From the NCBI RefSeq assembly GCF_000798815.1, contig NZ_JTLD01000023.1, forward strand, positions 1 to 32,496: a stretch of 32,496 nt of DNA, given 5' to 3'. Position 1 is the first letter of the stretch, and each line of letters starts with the position of its first letter. This document shows, in pieces, positions 1 through 8,790 of this stretch. The notes under the pieces are model-generated. The model was not told the DNA's origin and did not search any database. It worked only from the letters and a program-made list of their open reading frames with translations. The translations under genes were made by a program, and so were the position numbers. Origin of the DNA: Alistipes sp. ZOR0009 (lineage in GTDB: Bacteria; Bacteroidota; Bacteroidia; Bacteroidales; ZOR0009).

Positions 1-114
1 GAAAAGGTGCTGGTAACGCCCAAGGCCTACGACCTCAATCCGGACAACTTCGTAGAGTTCCTGAAAAAAGGCTTGGTGGAACATAATAGAAAAAGTAATA
101 GTAGCAGTTTGTAA
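1..114 (+). CDS. C-terminal fragment of a protein cut by the window edge
   Basis: An open frame enters from the left edge and ends at TAA 112-114, giving 37 residues. It contains a helix-like FVEFLKKGL segment followed by a polar Asn/Ser tail. The tail resembles the last helix of thioredoxin-fold domains in DsbD-like thiol:disulfide interchange proteins of Bacteroidota. That family guess rests on a very short stretch. Codon use fits the neighbouring genes, which supports it being real coding sequence. Confidence 0.5.
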   Translation, partial: EKVLVTPKAYDLNPDNFVEFLKKGLVEHNRKSNSSSL

Positions 115-271
115 TAGGTTAATCGGAAGTTGCTTGGACTTGTTTGCTGCGTAGACCCCTCAAGTAAACCATTACTTAAGTCTACAACTAAGTGGCGAGC
201 CCTTGCACTTCCGATTTTCTTCTACTGCATGGCTGTAGTTGCATATCGTAATCTTATATGGAGTAACTCCT

Positions 272-1003
272 ATGAGCACAACATCAATCGAGCGCATCAG
301 GTGTCTCATTTTAGGCGATGGACCTGCTGTCTATACTGCAGCTATTAACGCAGCACATATTAGCTTGTCACCTTTAGTGTATGAGGGGCTAATGATGGAT
401 GAGATGCAGACCTTTTCTGAGATTGCTAGTTTTCATAAACATCCAAAAGGAACAACCAAAGTTGGGATGATGGAGAATCTGCGAAATCAGGCTATCTGTC
501 TCAATGTAGACATTCGTTTGGTATTTGCCGTTACAATCGATTTCGCGCAGCAACCTTTTAAGGTTACTGTTGATGAGAAAAAGGAGATGGAGGTAGATAT
601 CTTAATCATTGCCAATGGATCAAAGGCTAGGTACTATGGAATAGACTCAGATAGGCAGTATTGCGAGCAGGGTGGGGTAGACTCAGACATCTGCGATGGC
701 TTTTTCTATAAGGGACAGGATGTTGTTGTGGTAGGTGCTGACGATATTGCTGCCGAGCAGGCTTTCTACTTGGCTACCATCTGTAGGAAAGTGTACCTTG
801 TGGTATGTTGTTACGAGCTACTAGTCTCTAAGACCATTCAGAAGAGCCTTTTCAATACACCCAACATTGAGGTACTCTGGGGGTATCAGATTAGAGAGGT
901 GCTTGCGGATGAGTTGGGTGTTAATGGAGTACTGCTAGTTTCCGATAAGAAAGAGGAAAAAAAGGTGCATGCTACTGGTTTATTCGTGGCTATTGACCAT
1001 TGA
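272..1003 (+). CDS. Degenerate, truncated thioredoxin reductase-like protein (probable decaying pseudogene)
   Basis: The 243-residue product follows the thioredoxin reductase layout: an N-terminal FAD-binding GDGPAVYTAA near residue 8, a CDGFFY-like active-site region, then an NADPH-binding segment starting VVVVGADDIA. Several hallmarks are broken. The redox motif usually CATC reads SDIC, so the first cysteine is gone. The GGGDSA motif reads GADDIA, and the HRR that binds the NADPH phosphate is replaced by CCY. The protein stops at GLFVAIDH, exactly where normal enzymes continue with a GHTPNT segment and a final FAD-binding GDxxD region, so about 65 residues are missing. The start at 272 is chosen because GGAG precedes it; an upstream in-frame ATG at 239 adds unconserved residues. 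It is unlikely to be a working thioredoxin reductase. A real non-redox paralogue is possible. Confidence 0.65.
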   Translation: MSTTSIERIRCLILGDGPAVYTAAINAAHISLSPLVYEGLMMDEMQTFSEIASFHKHPKGTTKVGMMENLRNQAICLNVDIRLVFAVTIDFAQQPFKVTVDEKKEMEVDILIIANGSKARYYGIDSDRQYCEQGGVDSDICDGFFYKGQDVVVVGADDIAAEQAFYLATICRKVYLVVCCYELLVSKTIQKSLFNTPNIEVLWGYQIREVLADELGVNGVLLVSDKKEEKKVHATGLFVAIDH

Positions 1004-1165
1004 ATTAACGTCGGTTTTTTGTGTGATAGGGTTGCTGAAATGTGGGTATTTTCTTTAAATACAAAGGATAAGAAGTTTTTTGTAGCCAAGAGAATAGCAC
1101 ACTAGAAGTGCTGTATTTACGAAGACTATTATGGATAATGTTATTATGTTTTGATAAATAAGTGG

Positions 1166-1203
1166 AAAAGGGCGACTCGAATATTTCGGGTCGCCTTTTT
1201 TTC
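1166..1203. terminator. Bidirectional Rho-independent terminator
   Basis: A 10-bp stem (1171-1180 pairing with 1186-1195, with one G-T wobble) closes a 5-base loop. It is followed by a run of seven T on the plus strand and preceded by AAAA on the left, which gives a short T run on the minus strand. It lies between two convergent genes, the thioredoxin reductase-like gene ending at 1003 and the TlpA-like gene ending at 1245, and can serve both. Confidence 0.85.
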
Positions 1204-1244
1204 TGCAATTTTAAATTGTTAGTATGCTCAGAGGTTGTTTCCTT

Positions 1245-2369
1245 TTATTGGTTAAGAAGATCTTCTACCGCCTTTCTAAGCTTTTCTCCATGTAAACCTC
1301 TGGCAACAATCTTTCCATCTTTATCAATAAGAATGGTTGTTGGTACGGCTGAGATTACGTACAACTTTGCCGCTTCAGACTGCCAGTACTTTAGATCGGA
1401 GATATGGGTCCATGTAAGGGCATCTTTTTCGATAGCAGCTTTCCACGGTTCCAAGCTTTTATCCAACGAGATTCCTACCATTTCTAAGCCTTTCGGATGT
1501 AGATCGCTGTAGAGCTTAACCATGTTGGGGTTTTCTTTGCGACAGGGACCACACCATGATGCCCAGAAGTCGATAACGTAAACTTTGCCCTTAAGCGATG
1601 CGAGCTCAAAATCCTTACCATCTACTGTCTTAAACTTAATATTAGGAGCAGGTGATCCAACATCTACCTTTTCAAGACGGGTTACATACTCAGCAATTTC
1701 TTTAGTAATGGCCGATTTTCTTACGGTAGCAGGGTATAGATTTAGGTAGCTTTTAAGCTCTGATGTATTCGCACTGTAGAGAAACTCAGATTTGATGATG
1801 TAGGGTGATACTACAGAATTTGCATAGGTCACAATACTTTGTTTGTTGTAGACATCCATGGCGTTGTATAGGGAGTCTATTTTATTTTCAATCTGCTCTT
1901 TCTGCTCCGGAGTTAGCTTATCCTTTTCGTTTCGCAACTTTTGGTTAAACTCTGATATTGCTGCTTGAAATTCCTTTTTACCTTTTTCGTACGCGATTAG
2001 CTGGTTTTGGGTTGCATTGCCTTCGATGGAAGGAACCAATGGACGATTTTTTTCTTTGTCGAAACTGCAGCGGTAGGTCAGAACTCCTTTATCAACAAAA
2101 AAATACTTGATGGGAAATTTATTCGCTCCCAGTCGTACCATGCACAGCTCAGGAGCATCTACGCTTCCCTTAAAGGCAAATTCACCATTATTCATGGTTG
2201 TCTTTTGCCAGAGCTGCTCTTTGTTGTTTACAATCTTGAAAAGCATCACAGAGTCGGTTGTCATTCCATCCACTTTCCCTTTAATCTCGAATGGGATCTG
2301 GGAAAAAAGTACTGACGAAATGCCCATTAACGCAAGGCTTAGGCCAAGCTTCGTTTTCTTTAGGTTCAT
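1245..2369 (-). CDS. DUF4369/TlpA-family periplasmic thioredoxin
   Basis: This 374-residue protein begins with a signal peptide (hydrophobic core about residues 8-23, likely cleavage after LFS; no lipobox cysteine). Next is a DUF4369-like beta domain (about 25-120), a Lys/Glu-rich helical linker (about 125-235), and a C-terminal AhpC/TSA-TlpA thioredoxin domain. The domain contains FWASWCGPC with the redox cysteines at 273 and 276 and a cis-Pro segment SAVPTT. Such proteins act as periplasmic thiol-disulfide oxidoreductases in Bacteroidota; the client is unknown. The gene stands alone on the minus strand and converges on the terminator at 1171-1195. There is no evidence tying it to the pigment cluster. 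Confidence 0.9.
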   Translation of the reverse strand: MNLKKTKLGLSLALMGISSVLFSQIPFEIKGKVDGMTTDSVMLFKIVNNKEQLWQKTTMNNGEFAFKGSVDAPELCMVRLGANKFPIKYFFVDKGVLTYRCSFDKEKNRPLVPSIEGNATQNQLIAYEKGKKEFQAAISEFNQKLRNEKDKLTPEQKEQIENKIDSLYNAMDVYNKQSIVTYANSVVSPYIIKSEFLYSANTSELKSYLNLYPATVRKSAITKEIAEYVTRLEKVDVGSPAPNIKFKTVDGKDFELASLKGKVYVIDFWASWCGPCRKENPNMVKLYSDLHPKGLEMVGISLDKSLEPWKAAIEKDALTWTHISDLKYWQSEAAKLYVISAVPTTILIDKDGKIVARGLHGEKLRKAVEDLLNQ

Positions 2370-2612
2370 ATGTGAGCGTGTTAAGTGTTATGTAGGCTAA
2401 AGGAGCAATATGTATGCACCAGCTTACATCGGTTTTGTTTAATACTATATTAAATACACTTAACGGGGCCTATTCCCCAAAAACGAATCCGTAAAATTGA
2501 TAAAAAGATGTAATTTGTTTAATTAAGCACAGCAGGGTCTGCCATTAGCGAAGTTGGTAAATGAGTAGCCATGTTGCCAGAGGATATTGGAAAAAGTTAT
2601 TTCAGGAAATAA

Positions 2613-2700
2613 TAGAAGTCAAAGAAGTTAGAGAATAATAGAGAACTCTCTGTGTCCTCTGTGCCTCCGTATTAATTGCGATCTAACATCTCATATCGAG
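2613..2700 (+). repeat. Degenerate copy of the compound interspersed repeat
   Basis: A short, worn copy of the repeat found at 23108-23680, 27410-27793 and 31545-32300. It has the purine-rich GAAGTTAGAGAA part (2614-2633), a single octamer-type stretch CTCTGTGTCCTCTGTG (about 2648-2663), and only one heptamer-type CATCTCATATC (2688-2698). Module order differs from the full units only by loss of most repeats. Confidence 0.7.
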
Positions 2701-3059
2701 ATACTTTAAAGAAATTTCCTGCTGACAGATTGTCAAAAACAGGTCGAGGTTGCCTAATTCCTTCTCCGTTGCCAGACCGAAGAAAGACCGAAGGAAGACC
2801 GAACCTACACTGTGAAACAGGAGGCTGACAAAATGACCGATTAGGCTGTGGGTTGGAGGTTTGGCTGCAGCCGTTAACCAAATAGCTGGTTAAGCGCTCG
2901 CGTCTATGAAAGGATAAGCGTACATTGTCCGAATTATCGGTTAAAAGCATTGTCAGGGTGGCGGTTGTAGCAAAAAATGGCTAAATAGCAGGAGCGTTTG
3001 GCGGCACCTTGCACCGAGCGAATGGTAGAAGTAGAGTATCAACTTTTATATAAAATACC
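2701..3059. other. Intergenic region, no supported gene
   Basis: No convincing coding sequence is seen. Positions 2774-2804 hold three copies of an 11-bp purine-rich repeat AGACCGAAGRA at exact 11-base spacing. The repeat is related to the GTAGACCGAAGTTAAACGG segment of the interspersed repeat at the right end, so this stretch may be an old remnant of that element. A minus-strand open frame (2672-2950) has no recognisable family and is not called. Confidence 0.5.
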
Positions 3060-3452
3060 ATGGATAAGCGTACTACCTCAGAAACCATCATTGCGTTGGA
3101 GAGAGCGGCTCTCGACGCGTGGCACAACGGTAACCCGACACCCTATCTCGAACTTTACTCCGAGGACTTCACCTATTTCGATCCCATGCACGAAAGGCGG
3201 ATCGACGGGAGGGATAGGATAAAGATGCTGTACGAGGGCATGCGGGGTACGGTAAAGATGGATAAGTTCGAAATGATAAATCCTGTTGTACAGGCAACCG
3301 ATACCATGGCCGTTCTTACCTACAACCTGCATTCGTACTCGGGCGAAACGATCTGGAAGGAGAACTGTACGGAGGTGTATAGGCTCAACAGTGGCCGCGA
3401 GTGGAAGATAGTTCACAGCCACTGGTCGCTCACCAGCGCTGCTACTAGCTAA
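3060..3452 (+). CDS. NTF2-like (DUF4440/SnoaL-type) protein
   Basis: A 130-residue protein with the pattern of the NTF2-like alpha+beta barrel. An N-terminal helix (ALERAALDAWHNGNP) is followed by the YLELYSEDFTYFDPM segment, a loop with IDGRDRIKMLYEGM, and C-terminal strands ending in WKIVHSHWSL. These are the usual marks of DUF4440 or SnoaL-like proteins, which act as small hydrolases, isomerases or ligand-binding proteins; the substrate here is unknown. It is separated from the pigment operon by 515 bases and is probably its own transcription unit. The start ATG at 3060 is the first in frame and fits the family's length. Confidence 0.85.
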   Translation: MDKRTTSETIIALERAALDAWHNGNPTPYLELYSEDFTYFDPMHERRIDGRDRIKMLYEGMRGTVKMDKFEMINPVVQATDTMAVLTYNLHSYSGETIWKENCTEVYRLNSGREWKIVHSHWSLTSAATS

Positions 3453-3967
3453 ATGCAGGCGGTTAGGTCGAGGATTTACGCCTTTTATGATGGAGATAGC
3501 TAGCGCAGAAGGCTTACCTCTTGGATGTTGCTTTTAGGTATTAGGTCGGTTCCGATTGAGGTAGGGAGATGTCCGGTCCTGCATCCCAATATTGGCATTG
3601 TGTGAAAATTAGTAGGCGTGCATTTACCCTTGTTCTCGCTATTTTATCGGCATTTACTTTATTCTAACCTTGCTTGTTAGCAATTAAGGGTTTGAATCTT
3701 ATCCGTTTTATTATACTTTTAGGGCCAAATAATGAAAAGGAAGAATTATTCTAAGCTTGTATTTGGTTGTTGATATTTTCTTGTAGCCTTGTGCTTAAAA
3801 TCGAAGGTGTTGAGGACCGCTACTTAGATGGACTTTAAGATTTTAATCGGGGGTATTAGCCGTAAAAAGGAAGTAGAAGCTTAGCTATTTTGCAAGGGTA
3901 GCGATAGGTGCGCCTATTCTCTTTTTATGCATTATTAAGTTCTATCTAAAACTATTTTGTGTTGATT
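3453..3967. other. Long leader/intergenic region upstream of the aryl polyene operon
   Basis: There are 515 bases without a supported gene. The region becomes AT-rich from about 3590 onward, as expected for a promoter region of the operon that starts at 3968. I see no perfect match to the Bacteroidota consensus (-33 TTG, -7 TANNTTTG), no clear riboswitch fold and no terminator, so no specific site is called. Confidence 0.4.
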
Positions 3968-5491
3968 ATGGATCTGTATATGGGTATTCAAGATATTTAC
4001 GATATCCTTTTTAATCGTAAAGAGCTGGTTGTTTCCGATGATATTAGGAAAAAAGTGGAGGCTAGCTATTGTTTTTTGGAGCGCTTTTCGAAGGATAAGG
4101 TGGTTTACGGCATAAACACGGGCTTTGGTCCGATGGCGCAGTACCGCGTAGACGACGAGCACCTCAAGCAGCTGCAGTATAACATCATTCGTTCCCATTC
4201 CGCAGGTGCTGGCGATCCGCTGCCCGAGCTCTACGTTAAGGCCGCCATGGTGGCGCGCCTGCTAACCTTTGCTCAGGGAAAGTCGGGGGTTCACATCGAG
4301 CTGGTTGACACCCTATCGAAGTTTATTAATAACAACATATACCCGGTTGTTCCGCAGCACGGAAGCGTGGGTGCCAGCGGCGACCTGGTTCAGCTGTCGC
4401 ATATTGCCCTTACGCTTATTGGCGAGGGCGAGGTATTCTATAAGGGGGTACGCCGCGACACCCAAGGCGTACTCGAAGAGTTCGGCATAAGGCCACTTGG
4501 CGTACATATTCGCGAGGGGCTGGCCGTTTGTAACGGTACCGCCGTAATGACGGGTATTGGCTTGGTAAACCTGATTAACGCCCGCAGGCTGCTACGCTGG
4601 GGTGTTATTGCCGCTGTACTGATGAACGAGATTGCCGCATCGTACGACGACTTTATGTCGGAGGTGCTTAACAGCATGAAGTTCCATGAGGGGCAGCAGC
4701 GCATTGCTAAAATGATGCGCGACCTATCGGCCGACAGCTGCTGCCTACCCAAGCGCGAGGTGGAGCTTTACGGCGAAGCCAACAACGAAAAGATATTTAG
4801 CCATAAGGTGCAGCCCTACTACTCGCTGCGCTGCGTCCCTCAGATCCTAGGACCCGTTTTGGAGGAGCTCGATAACGCCGAAAAGGTGCTGGTAAACGAG
4901 CTCAACTCGGTAGACGATAATCCCGTTGTGGATACCGAAACCCAAAGCGTTTACCACGGTGGTAACTTCCACGGCGACTACGTATCGTACGAGATGGATA
5001 AGCTTAAGATTGCCATCACCAAGCTTACCATGCTTTGCGAGCGCCAGATGAACTACCTGTTTCACGATAAGATTAACGGCATTCTGCCTCCATTTGTAAA
5101 TATGGGCGTTCTTGGTCTTAACTACGGCTTGCAGGCGGCGCAGTTTACGGCTACCTCTACCACTGCCGAGTGCCAAACGCTATCCAACCCCATGTACGTG
5201 CATAGCATCCCCAACAACAACGACAATCAGGATATCGTAAGCATGGGTACCAACTCGGCGCTGATTGCCAAAACGGTTATCGAGAACTCGTTTCAGGTGA
5301 TGGCCATCCACTTTATGGCAATTGCACAGGCGGTAGATTGTCTACAAATACAGGATAAGCTATCAAGCAGAACTAGGGCTATATACGATGAGGTAAGGGC
5401 TATCATTCCTGTCTTTATCGAGGATAGCCCTAAGTACAAGGAGATAGAGGCGATGGTTGCCTACCTTAAGGGTGGAGAGATGCACCTATAA
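3968..5491 (+). CDS. Tyrosine ammonia-lyase (aromatic amino acid ammonia-lyase, MIO enzyme)
   Basis: This 507-residue member of the HAL/PAL/TAL family contains the GASGDL motif whose Ala-Ser-Gly (136-138) cyclises to the MIO electrophile. The catalytic Tyr47 lies in VVYGINTGFGP, and downstream are YYSLRCVPQ, FHGDY and SIPNNNDNQD. Much of the sequence recalls the Flavobacterium johnsoniae tyrosine ammonia-lyase, including the starter-pocket segment IIRSHSAGAG. It should deaminate L-tyrosine to 4-coumarate, the aryl starter of flexirubin-type and aryl polyene pigments. Gene context supports this over histidine degradation: no hutU, hutI or ftcD genes are near. ATG 3968 is preferred over an in-frame GTG at 3959. 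It heads the operon, after a 515-base leader. Automated annotation may label it hutH; that would mislead. Confidence 0.92.
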   Translation: MDLYMGIQDIYDILFNRKELVVSDDIRKKVEASYCFLERFSKDKVVYGINTGFGPMAQYRVDDEHLKQLQYNIIRSHSAGAGDPLPELYVKAAMVARLLTFAQGKSGVHIELVDTLSKFINNNIYPVVPQHGSVGASGDLVQLSHIALTLIGEGEVFYKGVRRDTQGVLEEFGIRPLGVHIREGLAVCNGTAVMTGIGLVNLINARRLLRWGVIAAVLMNEIAASYDDFMSEVLNSMKFHEGQQRIAKMMRDLSADSCCLPKREVELYGEANNEKIFSHKVQPYYSLRCVPQILGPVLEELDNAEKVLVNELNSVDDNPVVDTETQSVYHGGNFHGDYVSYEMDKLKIAITKLTMLCERQMNYLFHDKINGILPPFVNMGVLGLNYGLQAAQFTATSTTAECQTLSNPMYVHSIPNNNDNQDIVSMGTNSALIAKTVIENSFQVMAIHFMAIAQAVDCLQIQDKLSSRTRAIYDEVRAIIPVFIEDSPKYKEIEAMVAYLKGGEMHL

Positions 5492-5600
5492 GTTTAATTA
5501 TGGGGCTCGGTATGTTGCAAAAAGTTAAATGAATGCTATTTTTGGCCTTAAAAAAGGGAAATAAGCTTAAGTAGCAGTATAAAGGAAGAATAGAATTAGT

Positions 5601-6329
5601 ATGAGATATGCATTGGTAACCGGAGGTAGTCGCGGAATAGGGCGGGCAATTTGTTTAAAGCTTGCCGAGATGGGTTACACGGTGGTTGTAAACTATAAGT
5701 CGAATAGGGAAGAGGCCCAAAAAACGCTTGAGCTTATAGCCGAGCAGGGTGGAGCGGGCGAGATGCTGCAGTTTGATGTGGCTAGCGCGCACGATACAGC
5801 CGCTGCGCTCGAAGGTTGGCATGCCGCAAATGTAGGTGCGCATATTTCCGTATTGGTAAACAATGCTGGAATACGCAAGGATAACCTGATGATGTGGATG
5901 CAGCCAGAGGAGTGGAGCTCGGTGCTCAACATCAGCCTTAACGGGTTTTACAACGTAACCCAGCCGTTACTAAAGAACATGCTGGTAAAGAAGTTCGGAC
6001 GTATTATAAACGTCGTATCGCTATCGGGCATTAAGGGGCTACCCGGGCAAACCAACTATTCGGCCGCTAAGGGTGGCGTGATTGCTGCCACCAAGGCGCT
6101 AGCGCAGGAGGTTGCCAAGAAGGGGGTTACCGTAAATGCGGTGGCTCCTGGCTTTATTAAGACAGAAATGACCGCCGACCTCGATGAGGCCGACCTCAAA
6201 AGGCTTATCCCCACAGGCCGATTTGGCGAAGCGAAGGAGGTAGCCGAGCTGGTGGGCTTCCTTGCCTCTGAGCATTCGGCCTACATAACCGGTGAGGTTA
6301 TTTCGATAAACGGAGGATTGTACACGTAG
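5601..6329 (+). CDS. fabG: 3-oxoacyl-ACP reductase (FabG/ApeQ-like ketoreductase)
   Basis: A 242-residue short-chain dehydrogenase/reductase. It has the NADP-binding TGGSRGIG at 7-14, NNAG at 87-90, and the catalytic Ser140, Tyr153 and Lys157 (YSAAK), the same spacing as E. coli FabG shifted by two. The C-terminal ITGEVISINGG is typical. It should reduce 3-oxoacyl-ACP to 3-hydroxyacyl-ACP in each polyene extension cycle. It is followed directly by a ketosynthase, as ApeQ is by ApeR in proteobacterial aryl polyene clusters. A role in housekeeping fatty acid synthesis cannot be excluded but the context argues for a dedicated copy. Confidence 0.93.
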   Translation: MRYALVTGGSRGIGRAICLKLAEMGYTVVVNYKSNREEAQKTLELIAEQGGAGEMLQFDVASAHDTAAALEGWHAANVGAHISVLVNNAGIRKDNLMMWMQPEEWSSVLNISLNGFYNVTQPLLKNMLVKKFGRIINVVSLSGIKGLPGQTNYSAAKGGVIAATKALAQEVAKKGVTVNAVAPGFIKTEMTADLDEADLKRLIPTGRFGEAKEVAELVGFLASEHSAYITGEVISINGGLYT

Positions 6330-6426
6330 TAAGATAGGGTATCCCTTGCCTTGTTGAGGATGGGTGCTGGTAGCACACATTGGTAGCAGGGGGGGCTCAG
6401 GCAAATAAAAAATAAATTTTATTCGG

Positions 6427-7650
6427 ATGAATAGAGTGGTTATTACTGGTATGGGAATTTACTCCTGTATCGGCAAAAATCTTGAGGAGGTAAAGGAGTC
6501 ATTATATAACGGGAAATCCGGCATCGGATTCGATTCTGCCCGTAAGGATATGGGTTTTCGTTCGGGTTTAACTGGAATGCTGGAGCTGCCCGATCTTAAG
6601 GGAAAGCTCGATCGTCGTAGCCGTGTTTGCCTACCCGAGCAGGGATACTACGCCTATGTAGCTACGCTCGAGGCGTTGCAGAACGCAGGTGTCGATCACG
6701 ACTTCTTGCTGCAGAACGAGGTAGGGATTCTTTACGGAAACGACAGCTCGGCCAAGGCGGTGATTGAGGGAGTTGATATCATGCGCGCCAAGAACAACAC
6801 CACGCTTATCGGTTCGGGCAACATCTTCCAGGCGATGAACTCAACCGTTACCATGAACCTTTCGACGATCTTTAATCTTCGAGGTATCAACTTTACCATT
6901 GCTGGGGCCTGTGCCAGCGGCTCTCACTCTATTGGTATGGCCTATCTTCTTATAAAGAGCGGGCTTCAGGACTACGTAATTTGTGGTGGAGCGCAGGAGG
7001 TAAACAGCTACTCGGTGGGCAGCTTCGATGGACTAAGCGCCTTCTCCATTCGCGAGGATGATCCTACTGCGGCATCGCGCCCATTCGATAAGAACAGGGA
7101 TGGCTTAATTCCTAGCGGTGGTGCCGCCACCCTATTTGTCGAGAGCTTAGATTCGGCCCTTCGAAGAGGGGCAACCATTCTAGGCGAGATTGTAGGTTAC
7201 GGCTTCTCCTCAAACGGCGATCATATATCGGTGCCCAATGTGGATGGACCACGCCGCTCGCTGCAGATGGCAATAAGGGATGCAGGGGTTGACACCAAGG
7301 ATATTGCCTACGTCAACGCCCATGCCACATCTACCCCTATTGGCGACTTCAACGAGGCTAAGGCTATCAGCGAGGTGTTTGGCGAGCATAAGCCTTACGT
7401 GGCCTCTACCAAGTCGATGACCGGACACGAGATGTGGATGGCTGGTGCTAGCGAAATAATCTACTCGACCCTGATGATGCAGCACGGTTTTATAGCGCCA
7501 AACATCAACCTTACCGAAAAGGATGAGGCTTCGCAGGCGCTTAATATCCCTACTCAAACGGTAGAGATGGAGTTTGACACCTTCCTATCCAACTCGTTCG
7601 GATTTGGAGGTACCAACTCGACCCTAATTGTGAAAAAGTATAATAAATAG
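6427..7650 (+). CDS. Beta-ketoacyl-ACP synthase, FabF type (ApeR-like position)
   Basis: A 407-residue condensing enzyme of the KAS I/II class with an intact Cys-His-His triad: Cys162 in GACASGSHS, His299 in NAHATSTP and His334 in KSMTGHEMW. The C-terminal FGFGGTNST loop is complete. It would carry out decarboxylative Claisen condensation of malonyl-ACP with an acyl- or aroyl-ACP. Its place right after FabG and before an ACP matches the ApeQ-ApeR arrangement, so an initiating or early elongation role is a reasonable inference. HATSTP instead of the common HGTxTP and the MTGHEMWMAG segment set it apart from the other two ketosynthases here. The ACP gene begins two bases after its stop codon. 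Confidence 0.93.
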   Translation: MNRVVITGMGIYSCIGKNLEEVKESLYNGKSGIGFDSARKDMGFRSGLTGMLELPDLKGKLDRRSRVCLPEQGYYAYVATLEALQNAGVDHDFLLQNEVGILYGNDSSAKAVIEGVDIMRAKNNTTLIGSGNIFQAMNSTVTMNLSTIFNLRGINFTIAGACASGSHSIGMAYLLIKSGLQDYVICGGAQEVNSYSVGSFDGLSAFSIREDDPTAASRPFDKNRDGLIPSGGAATLFVESLDSALRRGATILGEIVGYGFSSNGDHISVPNVDGPRRSLQMAIRDAGVDTKDIAYVNAHATSTPIGDFNEAKAISEVFGEHKPYVASTKSMTGHEMWMAGASEIIYSTLMMQHGFIAPNINLTEKDEASQALNIPTQTVEMEFDTFLSNSFGFGGTNSTLIVKKYNK

Positions 7651-7652
7651 AT

Positions 7653-7907
7653 ATGATGACAAGAGAAGAGATTGTTGAAAAGCTGACCCTAGTGTTGGCC
7701 GATGAATTTGAGGTGGATGCTTCTATTATTACACCCGATGCCCCTTTAATGGAAACCCTAGACCTCGACAGCCTCGATCTTGTAGACGTGGTGGTGCTGG
7801 TTGAGCAAAACTTTGGCGTAACGCTAAAAGGTCCAGATTTCGTGGGCATCAAAACGTTCGAAGATTTTTATAACCTGATCTCTGCAAAGGTTAATGAAGC
7901 AAGCTAG
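7653..7907 (+). CDS. Acyl carrier protein 1
   Basis: An 84-residue acidic helical protein with the phosphopantetheine site LDSLDLVD; the modified serine is residue 40. Helix II (LVDVVVLVEQNFGV) is normal for ACPs. It carries growing aryl polyene or malonyl chains. A second ATG at 7656 could be the start instead. The last 14 bases overlap the acyltransferase gene, indicating translational coupling. A phosphopantetheinyl transferase must come from elsewhere in the genome. Confidence 0.92.
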   Translation: MMTREEIVEKLTLVLADEFEVDASIITPDAPLMETLDLDSLDLVDVVVLVEQNFGVTLKGPDFVGIKTFEDFYNLISAKVNEAS

Positions 7908-8790
7908 CAGCAAGGCATGGAGTGGCAAGTCAAGAGGAGGCTCGTTTGGGCACCTCTTTTTTATTCTTGTGATAAGGTATCTGGGAGTAAGGGCTGCCTA
8001 TTTTCATCTGCTGTTTGTTGTTCCCTACTTTGTGCCCTTTGCACCTAAGGCTACCAAGGCTATATGGTGCTACAACCGCCATATCCTTAAGTACGGAGTG
8101 GTTAAGGCCGGGTGGATGATCTTGGTTAGTTACTACCGCTTTGGACAAACCATCATCGATAAGGTGGCCATCCTAAATGGGATGGCTAGCCGCTATAAGT
8201 TCGAATTCGATAACTACGATGAGTTTCTTAGCGTGCTTAACTCGGGACAAGGTGTTACCATAATTGGTGCGCACGTGGGCAGCTGGGAGGTAGGCGCTCC
8301 ATTCTTCGACCACTACGGTCGTAAGATAAACATAGTGATGTACGACGCCGAATACCAAAAGATAAAGGCTGCCTTAGAGAAGAGTGCGGGTAGTAGAAAC
8401 TATAAGGTTATTCCGCTAACAGACGACTCGCTGGACAGCATTATCAGAATTAAGGCTGCCGTTGATAGCAGGGAGTATGTCTGCTTTCAGGGCGATAGGT
8501 ACATGTCGGATAAGAATGTTATTCACTCCTCCTTTTTGGGCGCCGATGCCCGCTTTCCTTCTGGGCCATTTCTGGTGGCATCGAGGTTGCGTGTGCCGGT
8601 GGTTTTCTACTTTGCCATGCGCGAGAGGGGGCGTAAGTACCGCTTCTACTTTAGGGTGGCAACGCCGGTGGTGCGTACCGCTACCCAAAAACCAGAGGGG
8701 CAGCTGTTCGGACAGTATATTAAGGAGCTGGAAGCTATTGTGTCGAGGTATCCTCAGCAGTGGTTTAACTTTTACCAATTTTGGAATTAA
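7894..8790 (+). CDS. LpxL/HtrB-like lysophospholipid (lipid A-type) acyltransferase
   Basis: A 298-residue LABLAT-family acyltransferase. The HX4E catalytic motif is seen as HVGSWE (His127, Glu132), and a CFQGDRYMS segment follows, like the GDR region of the family. The N-terminal hydrophobic stretch (about 21-50) would hold it at the inner membrane. Related acyltransferases in aryl polyene clusters are thought to move the polyene from ACP onto a lipid or glycan anchor. It overlaps ACP 1 upstream and shares a TAATG junction with the radical SAM gene, so it is probably co-translated. The exact acceptor cannot be told. Confidence 0.88.
   Translation: MKQASSKAWSGKSRGGSFGHLFFILVIRYLGVRAAYFHLLFVVPYFVPFAPKATKAIWCYNRHILKYGVVKAGWMILVSYYRFGQTIIDKVAILNGMASRYKFEFDNYDEFLSVLNSGQGVTIIGAHVGSWEVGAPFFDHYGRKINIVMYDAEYQKIKAALEKSAGSRNYKVIPLTDDSLDSIIRIKAAVDSREYVCFQGDRYMSDKNVIHSSFLGADARFPSGPFLVASRLRVPVVFYFAMRERGRKYRFYFRVATPVVRTATQKPEGQLFGQYIKELEAIVSRYPQQWFNFYQFWN

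Noticed and set aside
2672-2950. Minus-strand 92-residue open frame
   Set aside because: No recognisable domain, overlaps remnants of repeat DNA, composition Arg/Ser/Pro-rich as in chance frames.
3453-3967. Riboswitch or defined promoter in the operon leader
   Set aside because: TATTTTG-like boxes near 3890 and 3953 miss one base of the Bacteroidota -7 consensus and have no well-placed -33 box; no conserved fold recognised.
3968-5491. Histidine ammonia-lyase for histidine degradation
   Set aside because: No hut genes nearby, sequence closely recalls the Flavobacterium tyrosine enzyme, and the gene heads a pigment operon.
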